DNA of 64,000 bases. Origin: Theobroma cacao. Its lineage: Eukaryota > Streptophyta > Magnoliopsida > Malvales > Malvaceae. Position numbers and translations under genes: made by a program. Shown here piece after piece: positions 1 through 13,597 of the stretch; position 1 is the stretch's first letter; every line of letters starts with the position of its first letter. Location of the stretch: the NCBI RefSeq assembly GCF_000208745.1, contig NC_030854.1, positions 39,152,111 to 39,216,110 of the forward strand, in the 5' to 3' direction. The notes beneath the pieces were generated by a model, which saw only the letters and a list, made by a program, of their open reading frames with translations, did no database searches and had not been told where the DNA came from.

Positions 1-4
1 ATAC

Positions 5-2019
<2,015 letters not shown>

Positions 2020-2940
2020 TTTTTACCACCTACACTATGAGAATTGATAAGCTAACCAACTGTGTTATCATTAGTGGAAGAAGTAGGATCAGAAATCACA
2101 ACAGAAAACAAAGATACAACTCAATGAGAAGTATGACCCTTGGAATCAATCCACGAGCATTTGGTTTAGTGATTAAGAAAACTTATGCAATAACTACAGT
2201 TGCGATCGTGTGATTTGAAGCATATTCAATCCAAATAGTCACATTAATGCAACCCAATCCACATGGTGGGAGAAGCAAAAGGATTTACTGTTTAAAAAAA
2301 TAATTCTTTTTAATAGAGAAAAGCAATGGTGATCCGAGCAGCTATTAAAGTTGAGCTCATATGCACTCCAAACTATCAGCAACTTATCAAATCCATCAAA
2401 GAGAGCAACAGAAACACCTTTCAGGGTGTCCATATGCATAGAAACGCGGTTAATTGTATAAATTTTAGACCCACCCAGGAATTAGGGTTTTAATTTAATT
2501 CGATTTCCAAGCTGATAAAACTATCCCTATGCCCATACATATTTATGACACACCCAATTTTTTCAAAATTCAACATCCAATCAGAAAAATAGAAACTTTG
2601 AGAGTCATTACGGATCAAAGAACCGTCAGAAAGAAGACATCAACCGAATCCACGCCAACAAAAAAACGAAGAAGGAAAACTGATTAGATGGCATGAACGT
2701 TAACGTACACAGGCAAGGCAACAATTAGCAAAGTGAGAAAGCATTTAATCTGCTCTTATTATCATTCAAAAACTAATTTTTGGAAGAGTAGGAATTATAT
2801 TAGAAATGAAAAGAAAAAGAAATGATAATTACCAGAGCAGATGAGAAGAGAAGGAAGAATAAATGAATCTAAAAATGGAAGATGCTGTGCTGTTCCTCAG
2901 ATCTTCTTCCCCCGTCTGTGTGTCGATGCAGTCATTGCGG
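2020..2940 (-). promoter_or_regulatory. 5' leader with intron of the G-patch gene
   Basis: Upstream of the ATG at 2019 a plausible untranslated exon lies near 2833-2930 (minus strand). Its donor reads CTG|GTAATTATC at 2833/2832. An acceptor TCATAG lies just upstream of the coding ATG, near 2035. This leader intron of about 0.8 kb is inferred from splice-site-like sequence only; no transcript is available. The AT-rich DNA between holds no credible ORF. Confidence 0.4.
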
Positions 2941-4900
2941 ATTGATAATGGTGATATTCTTACTAGTTTATTTTAACTGTAAAAAAGCTACAAACAGTCT
3001 ATGGGCTTTGTTCGATAATCATTTGGATCACTCTTGCCCTCCCAGATGATGCATACAGTAGGCCCAAATGTACTTGGATCCACCAAAGCCCAATTTTATT
3101 TTATTTTTATAAAAATATAAATATTCTTATTTTTTACATCTGTGTGTTCTCCTGTGGTGTCCCTTAGATGAAAATATTTCCAAGTCTGATGCAATGCAAT
3201 GGGCAAGGATAATGGAATGGAGCTTGACTTGAGGTCCTAGCTAGAATGTGAAAGTTAAGGCATAATTAATTAACAATATATATCAAATTAACACCAAAAG
3301 CATTTTAAAAAAATATATAATTAAAATAATGCATGTATGTATGTATGTATTATTCCTCTAGGCTGTAGCATAAAGAAATGAATGCCCTTTTTGATACGTA
3401 TCCAACCTAACAGTGTTAATTAGGTATATATATATGTATATATTATCATTATCATTATGAAAATGATAATCCTAATCCTATATATGGGATTGAAATCTTG
3501 GAGTAATGAATAATTTATTAACAAATGATGAAAGCTTATAATTCATAATTATATTACATAATAATGTGAGACAGCTAGACAAAACACATAATATATTATG
3601 TTTTTACTCACTTTTTAGATTTTGGCTTTTTATACGGAAACAGAAGAAAGAAGAAGATAGATAAATATGTCATATTATATAACCTAAAAAGACAAGATGG
3701 AATATTGTACATAGATACAACATTCATATATTTAAAGGCTTTGTCATAGAAAGCAAACTTAATTAATTGATACAGCTGCATGCAATATATGCTGGCAAAA
3801 TCTTGTAATGAAAGGAGCCCCTTGATTGTATTCCTCAACACTCACAACAACTTTCTCATTCTATAAACTTATAATAATATGACTGAAAAGGAGGGACCTT
3901 TTTTCATTTTTCTTTTTTAAATAACAAGACAACAAGCCAAGCAAAACCCCAGTTCCACAAGATCAAATCAAACTTTTCAATCTGCTTTTTGACTCTTTCT
4001 TTACATCTAATCTAATTATATATTATTTTCCTCAATATAATTATCATTAGGAAAGAATCAAGATATATATAATATAATATATATATATATGGCATTTCAT
4101 TATTATTATTATTTTTGTGGTAAGAACAAATTAAACGCACATTGCATGGCTAAATATGTATATAATTAATTGTATTGTATTTTAATACAAAATTAATATA
4201 CAAAACGTGCCTTGAGAGCTTTTGATGTCGAAATCAAAAATATATAGTATCTGTGGGTTCTTAAAATGTACGCTAATTTTTTAATTATGGATTTAACTAT
4301 TGCGTGCATAAGTTGATGACGAAAAATGAAAAAGAATGGAAGCTCAAACCAGCCCTTCATATTGAACAGTATGAAAATTAAGAACAAAAAAACAAAAGGG
4401 GCAAGGGGTTTGGTGGGAATTAAAGAAGAGGAAACAGGAAGTTCATAGTGGCTAGTTGCTTCTGGAAGGACTAGTATGTTGTATTTGGGGCTTCGATGAA
4501 CTTAAGGTTCATGTTTACAGTGTACTGTTACTTACTAGCTGGTAGCAGCTACCAAAGGAAGGTCTCGAGGATTTTCTTTGCACTTTGTAAAGTTAAAAAG
4601 AAGGTACAAATTCCATTACCAAATGCCACCAACCCAACAAAGGCAAAGAAAGGTTCACGGCAAGTTGCCAATGATTTAATTCTCGGGAGAGGAACAAATA
4701 GAGGCAAAGACCCAAGAAATGGGGTGAGCAACTCCCACCAATGCTTTTCTGTTCGAGTCAAGGCGGCGCAATAGCAAATTGGCAATGCAAGCAACGGACC
4801 ACAACACATGGGAATGCTCGGTCCATGTCTAAGATTTCCATCCAAGCCATACACTTGTCATCATCATACCCCTCTTCAATTTTCTTCGATTCCTTCGTAA
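2940..4900. other. Intergenic, AT-rich
   Basis: No gene is recognised here. The stretch contains an ATGT tetranucleotide run at 3333-3350, short AT runs near 3427-3440 and 4070-4092, and only short random ORFs. Its right end serves as the upstream region of the small gene at 5029. Confidence 0.6.
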
Positions 4901-4915
4901 TACAGCGGTCGCCAC

Positions 4916-4923
4916 TATAAATA
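4916..4923 (+). promoter_or_regulatory. TATA box of the small gene at 5029
   Basis: A consensus TATAAATA lies 106-113 bases upstream of the ATG at 5029. That predicts transcription starting near 4945-4950 and a leader of about 80 nt. No other TATA-like sequence fits as well. Confidence 0.6.
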
Positions 4924-5028
4924 GGACGTCTCATCTCCGCATGGAAATCAGAGAGTGCAGTGCCAAGTGTACAACTCATCCTAGCTCGTGTGTGTTTCCG
5001 AGTAAGCAGAAAAACAAGATACATAGCT

Positions 5029-5292
5029 ATGGGTGGGAACAAGCAGAAGAAATCCTTCTCTTTCTTCGGTTTTTTCAAAGGTAAGAAGGGTCATATTCGT
5101 ATGGATCAGGATCATTATACATATTCAGGTGGGGAAGACGTTTGGAGCACAAGAAAGGTCTATCCAAGTGATGAAGACAACACACACAGGGTGGTTGCTG
5201 AGCCTGGTATTGACAAGAAAGCCTCTGATTTCATTGCCAATTTCCGTGCTTCTCTGGTCTCAGAAGCAGTTCATCCCCAGCACGCAGTCTGA
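5029..5292 (+). CDS. Small uncharacterised plant protein with a conserved C-terminal KASDFIANF motif
   Basis: An intronless frame encodes 87 residues. The start is the ATG at 5029 (MGGNKQKK); the open frame extends further upstream but without a better ATG. Residues 1-22 are basic and Phe-rich (KKSFSFFGFFKGKKG). The middle is acidic and polar. The C-terminal part carries PSDEDN, a VAEPGID segment and KASDFIANF. Small plant proteins with this order (basic Lys/Phe-rich N-terminus, PSDED, V-A-E-P-G-I-D, KASxFIxxF) are familiar but have no established function that I can name. There is no signal peptide or membrane segment. A TATA box lies 106 bp upstream and AATAAA occurs near 5449. Confidence 0.7.
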   Translation: MGGNKQKKSFSFFGFFKGKKGHIRMDQDHYTYSGGEDVWSTRKVYPSDEDNTHRVVAEPGIDKKASDFIANFRASLVSEAVHPQHAV

Positions 5293-5479
5293 ATATGAGG
5301 ACCTCATATGAAAGCCACTTCTCCTTGAGACCACTCTACTTAGCGACTTATTCCTTTCCAATTAATGTTCTTTTTTTTTTTTTGAAGCAGCAAATAGTTA
5401 ATTATGATCAGTTTGTTTATAGTTTGCGAAAAAATAAGCATTTGTGAATAAACATTCTTATTCTATAGGGAGGATTGCT

Positions 5480-8400
5480 TCTGTTCAAGTTTCTATGCAT
5501 GGTTGTTTCCTTCTTACATAGTACAAAATACATGGACAATCTCACTCCTGTATCCTGTAAGCACCCTGCTTTTTACTTCCTATATATACTAAAGTTAATT
5601 CTACCTATGAATCATACGAAACCATATCCAGATAAACAGAGAAAAGCTGATGTTTAAAGCTACCTAGCCATTGGCTTGAAAGTTTCATTTAGAGGAGCAG
5701 GCAAATATGGAAAAAATGAATAGTTTAAGTGGCAGGGGTTCTCGTTTTTAGTACACTTTGATTCTGGGATAGAATCAATGTTAGTTCATGAGGTTCAGTT
5801 AGTGGACATAGTAAATGAAAATGGAGCTCCAAGGTACTAATTCAAGTTAATTCATGAAGATTTATACTAGACTAGCTAGCAGTTTCCTGGTTGATGAAAC
5901 AGCAATGAAGATTAGAGTTGCTTAAACTCGGAAACTTGAGCAAATTTCAGCAGTTTGAATTATAAAAGAATTAATATATCTGACGGGTACACTGAGCTGC
6001 GAAATTGAAGCTATTTTCTGCAGTTTTGGTTCAAGAAAGATGGCCTGCCTTGCTGCTGCCTACTGCCTGCTAGTTGGTTAAGCTTAAGCAAGTACGCTTT
6101 CAGACAGCATATGAAATAATTGGTACTTCCATGTGTGTGGAATCTGACAAATCTCCACGAATAGGGGTTATGGCTTGCTCTGAACAAATGTACGACATGA
6201 CGTACATATCCTCTCATCGCTCTTGCTTTAATTTAAGTTAAACATTTCATCCATCACAGGTCACAGACATCCTTTCTAATTCCCTCCCTTTTAAGTTTTA
6301 GCTCCTTTTTTAGCACAATCTTTCCTTTCCTTGTTGCCTTGTTTCAATCAAAGCCAATATATATTCTCCTGCATAATCATGGCAGAGAGGAAAACCACAA
6401 TAAAATCTGGAAATTAATATAGTTACAAAGAATAGAGCAATTTTATATAATTGGTAGTAACAAGAAAAGGTCCGGCCGTACAATAATGAATCAGACCAGC
6501 GTGAAGCACTTGAAAACCAATGGCGAGGGTCGCCCTAAAACCTCCTGAATACGTTCGTTTGAGGAGAATGTACAAGCATTTGGCATCCTTTGCAGCAAAT
6601 GCTTGAGCGTAGAATCTATCTGTTTGCACTTTCCCCTATATAATGACCCCATGTCTTCCAGAAAGGAATCTTGCTCTTGAAAGGCACTCTCTTATTTTCT
6701 AATATTGCTTAAACAGCACAATTAGATGCTTTACTAAAAGCTCAATGTGTTGGTTCAATGCCTATAATCACGTGTTTCCTTAGGTATAAGACTGTTTAAT
6801 GAAAATATCTAAGCAACTTAAAAAAACAGTATGTTTTTCTTGGCTCAAGTTATCTATTTCCATATGTAACTATTTGTTCTCAAACCTTAAGTTCAAGCTT
6901 CAAGGTGAGGCTTTAAGATCATGTACCTCAGTATTTGATTAATTGATTGATACATGATCTCCTACCTAAACAATAGAGTTCGAATCCCGCTCCTGTCAAT
7001 TATAACTATAAAACAAAAAAAAAGCTTCATGGTGGGCTTTTAGACATATAGAAGAAAAAGAAGGGTGGGTTTTAAGCTTTTGGCTTTTCTTTCCCTCATA
7101 ATGGTTGCTGGTCAAACCAGGTAAAACACAGATGACAGACTAAAAGGCATTACATGTAGATATGCTTTTGTTTTCCTCCCTGTACAGCTGTATGGAACGG
7201 TGACCATCAAATTTGGTAAAAGTTTCTGCTTTCCTCTAGATCCCCTGGGAACCTTTACCATGATTGATGGTTCATTCATGTGCTGTCCCTGAACAACTGA
7301 TGATCTATTTAAACCTTCCAATTCTCATTTGTACCCCACTCTACAAAGACAACTAATGGTTCCCAGCTCCGGGCATTTCTTTTCTCCTTTCTTTCCCCCA
7401 GTTTTGTCAGAATGAATTTTCCGTTAGTTAGCATTGAATAATGGTTAGTTGAACAGCTAATCAGAAGAAATTTTAATTAATTAGTGGTGAGGGAAAGCTT
7501 GGGTTTCAGGAATATTGTTTGTAACAGTACTCTATAGCTAGATATTTGTCAGGTTTGATTTTCTACATAGGTCGCCTTGCTTGCATGATACACTACAGTG
7601 TTTCAGATTCCCGCACTGTAATGTAATAGTTTCGATGCTTTCACTACAACTATGCTAATCCATCTAAAGTGGGGAACTAAATATCTGGCTTGCCGGCTAA
7701 GGAATTCAGTGAATTGTCTACTGCTTATGACTATCACTTCAACATAACTACACATATATACAGATATTGCAGAAAATTAATGGCTCTGTATATCATTTTT
7801 GGGAGCAAAAAAAATTGTGCAATTGATTTTGTGTGCATGCTTGTATATAGAGCATGCAAATGAACATTTTTTAATTGTGTTTTCTTTATCGATAGGTTTT
7901 CTGAATATAGAAAGTAACAGTGTTATTAATCACTCGTGTTAGGGTATAACAAAATCATCCTACTTTTTTTTTTTTTATAAATCCAAATTTGCTTAATATT
8001 TTTGAACTAGTACTATTTCAGGTCTGCGTTGATTTGAGCACATACCTACATGATGTTAAAACAAATTGTATTCCTTATAAATTATTCTTCCACTATATGA
8101 TCTTTCAAAGCTGATTGATTCTCACCCTAAGGCTCTCACCTCCTCCATTCAAAAGAGAAACTTTGGATTGATGGTTGCACTCATCAATGTGTTCCCACAT
8201 ACAGTATTAACAAAAGACTAGAGTCAAGATGGAACTGAGATTAAGAGACCAGAAAAGGCAAGCAATGGGGAATAATAAATTAGTAAAAGCTTACCTCCCT
8301 TTCACAGCTCAAAGTAAATGGGAGGAGAGTCAAATTTTCAAAGCCAGTTGATTCTCTCATAACAGTTGAATTATAATGGTTGCAAAAGAAGAATACTTTG

Positions 8401-9060
8401 GATTCATATGGTACATTGATAATGGTTCTACAAACTATGAAAAGGGTCAAGGCTTGAAGATCCACAAAGAAAACAAAAAGCCAAGCAAATGGAGATAGAA
8501 AGGAAGCTTCCCTTCCCTTCCCTTCCTTCACTGCTAAGTATAAAGGAGGAGATTCAAATGTCGAAGTCAAGCCCACTATGGTGGGCTTCAAAACTTGGAA
8601 CCAGAATCCAGGTCAAGAGCATGAATTTTGACCAGTCTTATACCATATAATGCCTTCCCTGTGTTCCCTACATTTGAACTGAATTGGTATCTGAATAATT
8701 ATTTAAACCCCTTTTCGACCTAAGTTAGGCACAGTAGATTTTCCATTCGCAGCTGCTTTTACACGTAGCGGAGGAAGCACGTATAATTTGGTCAGAAGAA
8801 GCAAAGCCTCTCTTTTTCTTTTCTAATTAGTATATCTGTCTTACAAATATCTGCACTAGGCCAAATAGATTCCGTCCGGAAATCTTAGGAGTCTTAATCA
8901 TTTGGTTTCAATCACCACAGATATGATTTATCAGTAATCACTATCACACCACACATTGTGCAGAGTTACCATTTCAAACCCCGGCCCGTGATCTGTCACA
9001 CTTCAAGGAATGGATTTGGTTAGTAATGACCATGAAATGATTTATTCTGTGGACTCTGGG
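5480..9060. other. Intergenic region
   Basis: No coding gene can be supported over about 3.6 kb; the ORFs present are short, unconserved in character and interrupted. One SINE-like insertion lies at 6919-7021. A short CCCTT run occurs near 8508-8527. The rest shows no structure I can interpret. Confidence 0.55.
6919..7021 (+). mobile_element. SINE-like retroposon, copy 1
   Basis: An element of about 103 bp ends in a run of A and is flanked by a diverged repeat of about 23 bp (6895-6918 and 7022-7044, AAGCTTCAAGGTGAGG versus AAGCTTCATGGTGGG). Inside it, GAGTTCGAATCCCGC resembles a tRNA B box, and TTTGATTAATTGATTG resembles a degenerate A box. The same core recurs at 10158-10255 and, inverted, at 29093-29180. 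A tRNA-derived SINE is inferred. Confidence 0.6.
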
Positions 9061-9064
9061 CTAT

Positions 9065-9570
9065 AGAATTAGATGGTAAGTATTGCATAACTTGGAAATT
9101 CAATCATCATCAAGCTGCAATATGATCAGCATCGTATTCATTAACGTATTTTCCAACATTCATGTATACAAGGCACAACAGAAAACTATTTAGATAACCG
9201 CAAAGAAACAAATCTTGGTTTCATACCGTCTGGTGTTGAATTAAATGGTAAGTATCGTATCATGACCAAGCTGCTATATATGACCAACATCTTCAGTAAT
9301 ATGCTTTCAAAACATTCATATTAAGAGTATCAACAGGAAATATCTGGATATATAATCACCAAAAAATGAATCTTGGTTTGTTACAGCCTTGGCTAGAATT
9401 AAATGGCAATAAATTGCCAACCTTAGAAATTTAATCCATTGATCCATATGGATTAAGTTTATACACAATCAGCATCCCATTAGTAATATCATTGAACAAA
9501 ATCTTCACCAAATCTAAAAATAATTACGCATAAGTAAACAAAACCAAACTGTAGGAACCAATTCTTCATC
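9065..9570. repeat. Diverged tandem repeat, period about 158-172 bp, three units
   Basis: Units begin near 9065, 9237 and 9395, each opening with GAATTARATGG. Each is followed by a shared order of motifs: a GGTAAGTAT-like block, an AATCAGCATC-like block, an AACATTCAT-like block and AATCTTGGTTT. Units differ by many substitutions and indels, so the duplication is old. No coding meaning was found. Confidence 0.5.
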
Positions 9571-10027
9571 CAATTATTTATTCATAATGTTAACTCCTCT
9601 TTTTGTATCCCAGAATGAATAATTTGAATTTATAACATACTTAGCTTTTAACCAAATATGTAAGAAATTCTAAAGCCCTTGTTGTCTTTGCGTGATGAAA
9701 TATAATTCTCTTGGATTTATATTCAACCAGATGGCTAATATATATTTGATGCTGTACTGCATACTAAGGGGAAGGTCTGTAAATTTTTCTGATGTGCTGC
9801 AAATGGTTTGCAAAGATTAATTTTCCTTGATGTGCTGAATATGTTTAATTTAATATATCATCTCTTTAAATAATTGAAGAAAGATATGCGATAAAATGAT
9901 TTTGATAAGCCTATATATATTGCTCGTGTTTATATAAAAGAATAAAATTGAAGGACCTTACCATCACTGATTTACATTTTATATTGATTTGGCTTGTATC
10001 TTTTTCCTGTTTTTTTTTTTTGGCTGA

Positions 10028-10146
10028 ATTAGAAACAATTTTATTGAATATCAATGACTGATGCAAAATTTGATCGACAAAAGGAGATCAAATTGAAGCT
10101 TACAACACACCATAAGAAGAGAACTGAAACAACACCTAACAATAAA
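10028..10146. repeat. Module M, copy 1 of 3, flanking the AGL80 array
   Basis: A block beginning near ATTAGAAACAATTTTATTGA and ending at AAAACCATAAGAA recurs at about 14199-14343 and 18503-18640 with roughly 85-90 percent identity by eye. In copy 1 it lies immediately 3' of an AGL80-like gene. In the other two copies repeat DNA takes the gene's place. It is the best marker for the repeat period of the array. Confidence 0.7.
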
Positions 10147-10157
10147 AACCATAAGAA

Positions 10158-10255
10158 GCACCTGAGCATTTGAGTAATTGGTTGGTGGATGATTCCCTAT
10201 TTAAAGAGTAAGGTTTGAATCCTTTTTCCCCAATTATATATACAAAAAAAAAAAA
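10158..10255 (+). mobile_element. SINE-like retroposon, copy 2, with target-site duplication
   Basis: An element of about 98 bp starts GCACCTGAGCATTTGAG, has a B-box-like GGTTTGAATCC and ends in CCAATTATATATAC plus an A tail. It is flanked by the perfect 11-bp direct repeat AACCATAAGAA (10147-10157 and 10256-10266). The paralogous sites near 14335 and 18635 carry that target once and no element. These act as empty sites and show that the insertion came after duplication of the array, or was confined to one unit. Confidence 0.75.
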
Positions 10256-10690
10256 AACCATAAGAAACAAGAGTTGGAACGACACCCAACACCTAAAGAG
10301 GATAGTTGTTTGTAGCAATTTAAAAGTCAGGATGTGTGATTTGATTTTGTTTTTTTTCTTTTGCAGTGGATGCAGTGCAAGTTTTGATTGTAAAGCTAAC
10401 ATTAATATGTAATTTCTTTGCAAATGTGCTTACATGAACAATCTAATAATCGGATACTAGAAATATGAAATGAAGAGAATAATAATATCAATTAATGTGA
10501 AGATAACAATCATAATGTTTGAATCCTAAGGAATTTATTTAGGTACATTGGATTCAAGGGGTGATTGTGAACAAGAAAAGAAAATGTAAATAACTTAAAC
10601 TAGAACATAAAAACATGCAATAAGAAGATCTCTTAGATATAACACAAGCACACAATTAGGCATTGGATCTGTGATACACAGTTGTTTTTC

Positions 10691-11410
10691 CTAAGGGAAA
10701 AAAGCATTAGACCAAAGAGCAGTGGGGTTGTTATCCCCGAATGGGAGCACCGAACCAAGTCCCACGTGCTCTGGTGGATGCATCAGGTCCTTGATCCACT
10801 GTTGTCTCTGCGCTGTTTCCATGCTCACTTCACGATCTGAACTCTCTGCCTGCACCTTCTCTCCATTTTTCAGCCTTGCATCTAGCGTTGCCATTGTTGT
10901 TCCTGATGATGCTGTTGCGGACCCTCGAGAATGAGACGCCTTGTTAAGCGTATCAATCCTCTTGTCAATATCCTTCAAGTTTTGCTCGAGCAACCACCCG
11001 AGGTCATTCAAATCCATCATGTTCAAATTCTGCAACCCTTTTCCAACCAAACATTGGAACATGACTTGTGTGATCTCCTTCTCGCGATTGTCCCTGCATT
11101 GTCTCTTGAGTTGTTCATTGGCTTTTGCAATCCTTTGCCTAAGGAAACTCTCTTGGCTCACCATCTTCTTGCTTTGTTCCATCTCAGGCATCTTCTTAAA
11201 CTCCGAAAGCACGCGTTGGGCTCCAGCAGGGGATGGCCAAACCTCAGGTTGAGCATCATATGGACTGTAGATAATCGCGCAAGCTTCTATCCCACAAAGG
11301 GTACTCAGTTCGTTCACCTTCTTCAACAGACCCTTCTTTCTTTTCTTGAAGGTAGCTTTCCTTGCAGAATCATTGGTGATGTAGGCAAGCTTCACCTTCT
11401 TTCTAGTCAT
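10691..11410 (-). CDS. AGL80-like type I (M-gamma) MADS-box transcription factor
   Basis: An intronless 239-residue frame starts MTRKKVKLAYITNDSARK. Residues 1-60 form the MADS domain, with the M-gamma features of AGL80: MTRKKVKLA, KKRKKGLLKKVNELSTLCG and the SPYDAQPEVWPS segment. A predicted coiled-coil region (about residues 80-155, FLRQRIAKANEQLKRQ and LLEQNLKDIDKRID) would support dimerisation. In Arabidopsis, AGL80 pairs with the M-alpha protein AGL61 in the central cell of the female gametophyte. That role is inferred here. The lack of introns and the length match the family. The ATG at 11410 follows a TATA box about 70 bp upstream, and a stop codon in the upstream frame excludes an N-terminal extension. 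A second copy lies at 26494-27117. Confidence 0.93.
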   Translation of the reverse strand: MTRKKVKLAYITNDSARKATFKKRKKGLLKKVNELSTLCGIEACAIIYSPYDAQPEVWPSPAGAQRVLSEFKKMPEMEQSKKMVSQESFLRQRIAKANEQLKRQCRDNREKEITQVMFQCLVGKGLQNLNMMDLNDLGWLLEQNLKDIDKRIDTLNKASHSRGSATASSGTTMATLDARLKNGEKVQAESSDREVSMETAQRQQWIKDLMHPPEHVGLGSVLPFGDNNPTALWSNAFFP

Positions 11411-11478
11411 GGCTACCTAGAAAACAAAGAATTGGAATTGAAAACTTTCTATGCACTTGTTACCCAAATAGCCTATGC

Positions 11479-11486
11479 TATATATA
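11479..11486 (-). promoter_or_regulatory. TATA box of AGL80-like copy 1
   Basis: TATATATA lies 69-76 bp upstream of the ATG at 11410. The motif and its surroundings are conserved at about 27185-27194 upstream of copy 2 and at 15889-15896, where no MADS gene follows. Confidence 0.6.
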
Positions 11487-12012
11487 GAGATGATGGGATT
11501 CCATTGTTATTATTGCAAGATTATAGTGGTATTGGTCCTTGTTGTACATATTAATGGTGACTCAAAAGGAATGGAAAAACTATCAGGGCGCCCCTTAGAT
11601 TTCACCAAAAAAAATACAAATCTAGTCTTTTATTTGAAGTGGATTGATGAAAACATTGAAATAGCTATATGGAAGGAGTGAAAATGTGCTCAAAGTAACG
11701 TAATTTTAGCTGTAAAGGATATGAAGAGATCTGTCGGAGGATATCAAAGTTGTAATGTAACAAACAAAATTCAATTGGATGAATTGGGATTGGTTTGGCT
11801 TTTCTTACGTAAGACATGACGATTCTTGTTTCAATGATAAGATCTAGCATTGAATCATAATTGTTTCTTGTAGAAGAATGTTTTGCTATCTTATTCATTC
11901 ATTCCTACATATTTGGTATTTTGTTTTTTTTATTGCTAATTTTGGTAATTATAGATAACACATTTAAGTCTAGTAATTAGGAAAGAATAAGAAGATCTAA
12001 TGTCAATCCCTT

Positions 12013-12793
12013 ACAATGTGTTTGGTTGGGAGAATAGAATAGTCATTCCCCACTATTCTTATTACTTAGCAATTCTTGCATTTGGTTTATGGAATGGTCA
12101 TTCCTTAAGAAACTTGAATAGCCATTACCAAAGTCTCCTTTGATAATGACTATTTGGCATTATTCCACACTTAGGGAATAGACAAAAAATACTACTGTAC
12201 AAAATTGCTTTTCATCAATTTTAAAAATTACCCTTTATATAAGATGTAATTTGTTTATTTTCACATTTTCTTTTTCTCTCTACCCATCTCCCTTTCCCCT
12301 TTCTTTAAATTAAAATTTTAATATAATTATATAAATTAATATTTAAATTTAAAAATTAAATAACAATTTTAATTATAAAATTTTAATATTTTTATAAATA
12401 AAGAATAAAATAATAATAATAATACATTTTAATTATAAATTATTAATATTTTAAGTGAAATATAAATTATTAATATTCTAATCCCTAAACCCATATTAAA
12501 TTTTAAATAATAATTTAATAATATTTTTAATAGATTATTAAAAATAAATCTTTTAAATTAAAAATCAAATGTTATAACAAAAGGCATTTTTATTTTTTTA
12601 TCACCTATTTCTTTGCTATTTCAAAGCTACTTTTACCAACCAAACATTAAAATAAGTTATAATAGCCATTCTTATCATATTCCATTTCATGACCTAAATT
12701 ACATAATAACTATTCCTACTTTATTTCATTATTACAGAATAATAATTCTATTCTTCCTATATTCGATTTCACAAACCAAGCATACGCCTTGTA
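12013..12793. mobile_element. MITE-like element, copy in unit 1
   Basis: A non-coding AT-rich segment opens ACAATGTGTTTGGTTGGGAG with clustered GGAATAGTCATTCC-type motifs. It closes with the inverse, TTCTATTCTTCC then CAAACCAAGCATACGCCTTGT. Imperfect terminal inverted repeats containing TTTGGTT and GAATAG motifs resemble plant Tourist/Harbinger-type MITEs. Target-site duplications were not resolved, so borders are approximate. The AGL80 copy 2 flank (about 27555) lacks this segment, which fits an insertion or a later deletion. Confidence 0.45.
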
Positions 12794-13597
12794 TTTTTAT
12801 TAGAGAAATGGAAACTTTATATTTTTTAAGTGTGTTATTATGATTAGGTTAAAATATAAGATATCAATTTGAAAAGGATATTCAGATTTAAATCAAAATC
12901 CTAATCAAATCTAAACAAATCCAATCAAATTTATGCAAATCTATTCAAATTTACATTAAGATATATCAACATTTACAAAAGTCCAATTCAAAACAAACTC
13001 CTAGATGTGTGCAGACTATTACACCTTGCATATGTAAGCTAGACCTCATGTCAAGAGCTTGCTAGGCTGTTAGACTACCCGGATTGCTTAGGCTATCTAG
13101 GTTGTTGGGTTGTTGGGATATTTGGCCTATGTGGTTGTAGACTATTGGCCTGCCTAGCGGTTTAAGCTGTCTAAGCTACTTGAATACACATGGGCTGTTG
13201 ACGGGTTACTATTGCATACACAACCCATGGTTGTTTTGGACTGAAATCACGTGTTGTGAGACATGCACCACCATCCATAGAATAAAAAAAAGCTATCAAT
13301 TTGTTAATCCTTACTATGGCTGAACTTAGTAAGTTTTTTCATGTTGAGTCAACCAGTGCTCACCGTGAAGCGAATTGGTCAACCTAACCCAAGGTTTAAA
13401 CATAAATGCATGCCAAACAAATGTTTAATTTGATGTGTGTGTGTGTGTGTGTGCACGACATGTAAAAAACTTTGATTTAGTATTAAAGAGTTAAACTAGA
13501 GTTCCATCATTAGTTTAAAAAAGATTGATTGGTTCCGTCTTATTTAGAAACATTATTTGCGCACCTCGAGAGGAAAGTTGAATTATTAATATATAAC
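12450..13597. repeat. Near-identical 1.15-kb block, first copy
   Basis: Matches 16848-17993 essentially base for base. The only difference I found is (TG)10 near 13434 against (TG)9 near 17832. The flanks on both sides are clearly diverged. The block holds no credible gene; its longest ORF (12613-12843) is AT-rich MITE sequence. Confidence 0.8.

Noticed and set aside
10931..11554. 207-codon plus-strand frame opposite AGL80 copy 1
   Set aside because: Antisense shadow of the MADS gene; it has no independent features, and the MADS frame is unambiguous.
11475..11681. Conserved short plus-strand frame (starting MLYIEMMGFHCYYC) also present at 15885-16079 and 27182 onward
   Set aside because: It lies antisense over the AGL80 promoter and leader and is shared only because the DNA is duplicated. 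Frames have different lengths and ends in each copy.
11665..11898. Minus-strand frame repeated at 16113-16316 (starting MNKIAKHS)
   Set aside because: Conserved only through the tandem duplication, with a changed C-terminal end in the second copy; no protein family resemblance.
12613..12843. Identical 76-codon frames at 12613-12843 and 17011-17241
   Set aside because: They lie inside the near-identical MITE-containing block; AT-rich composition and lack of any motif argue against a gene.
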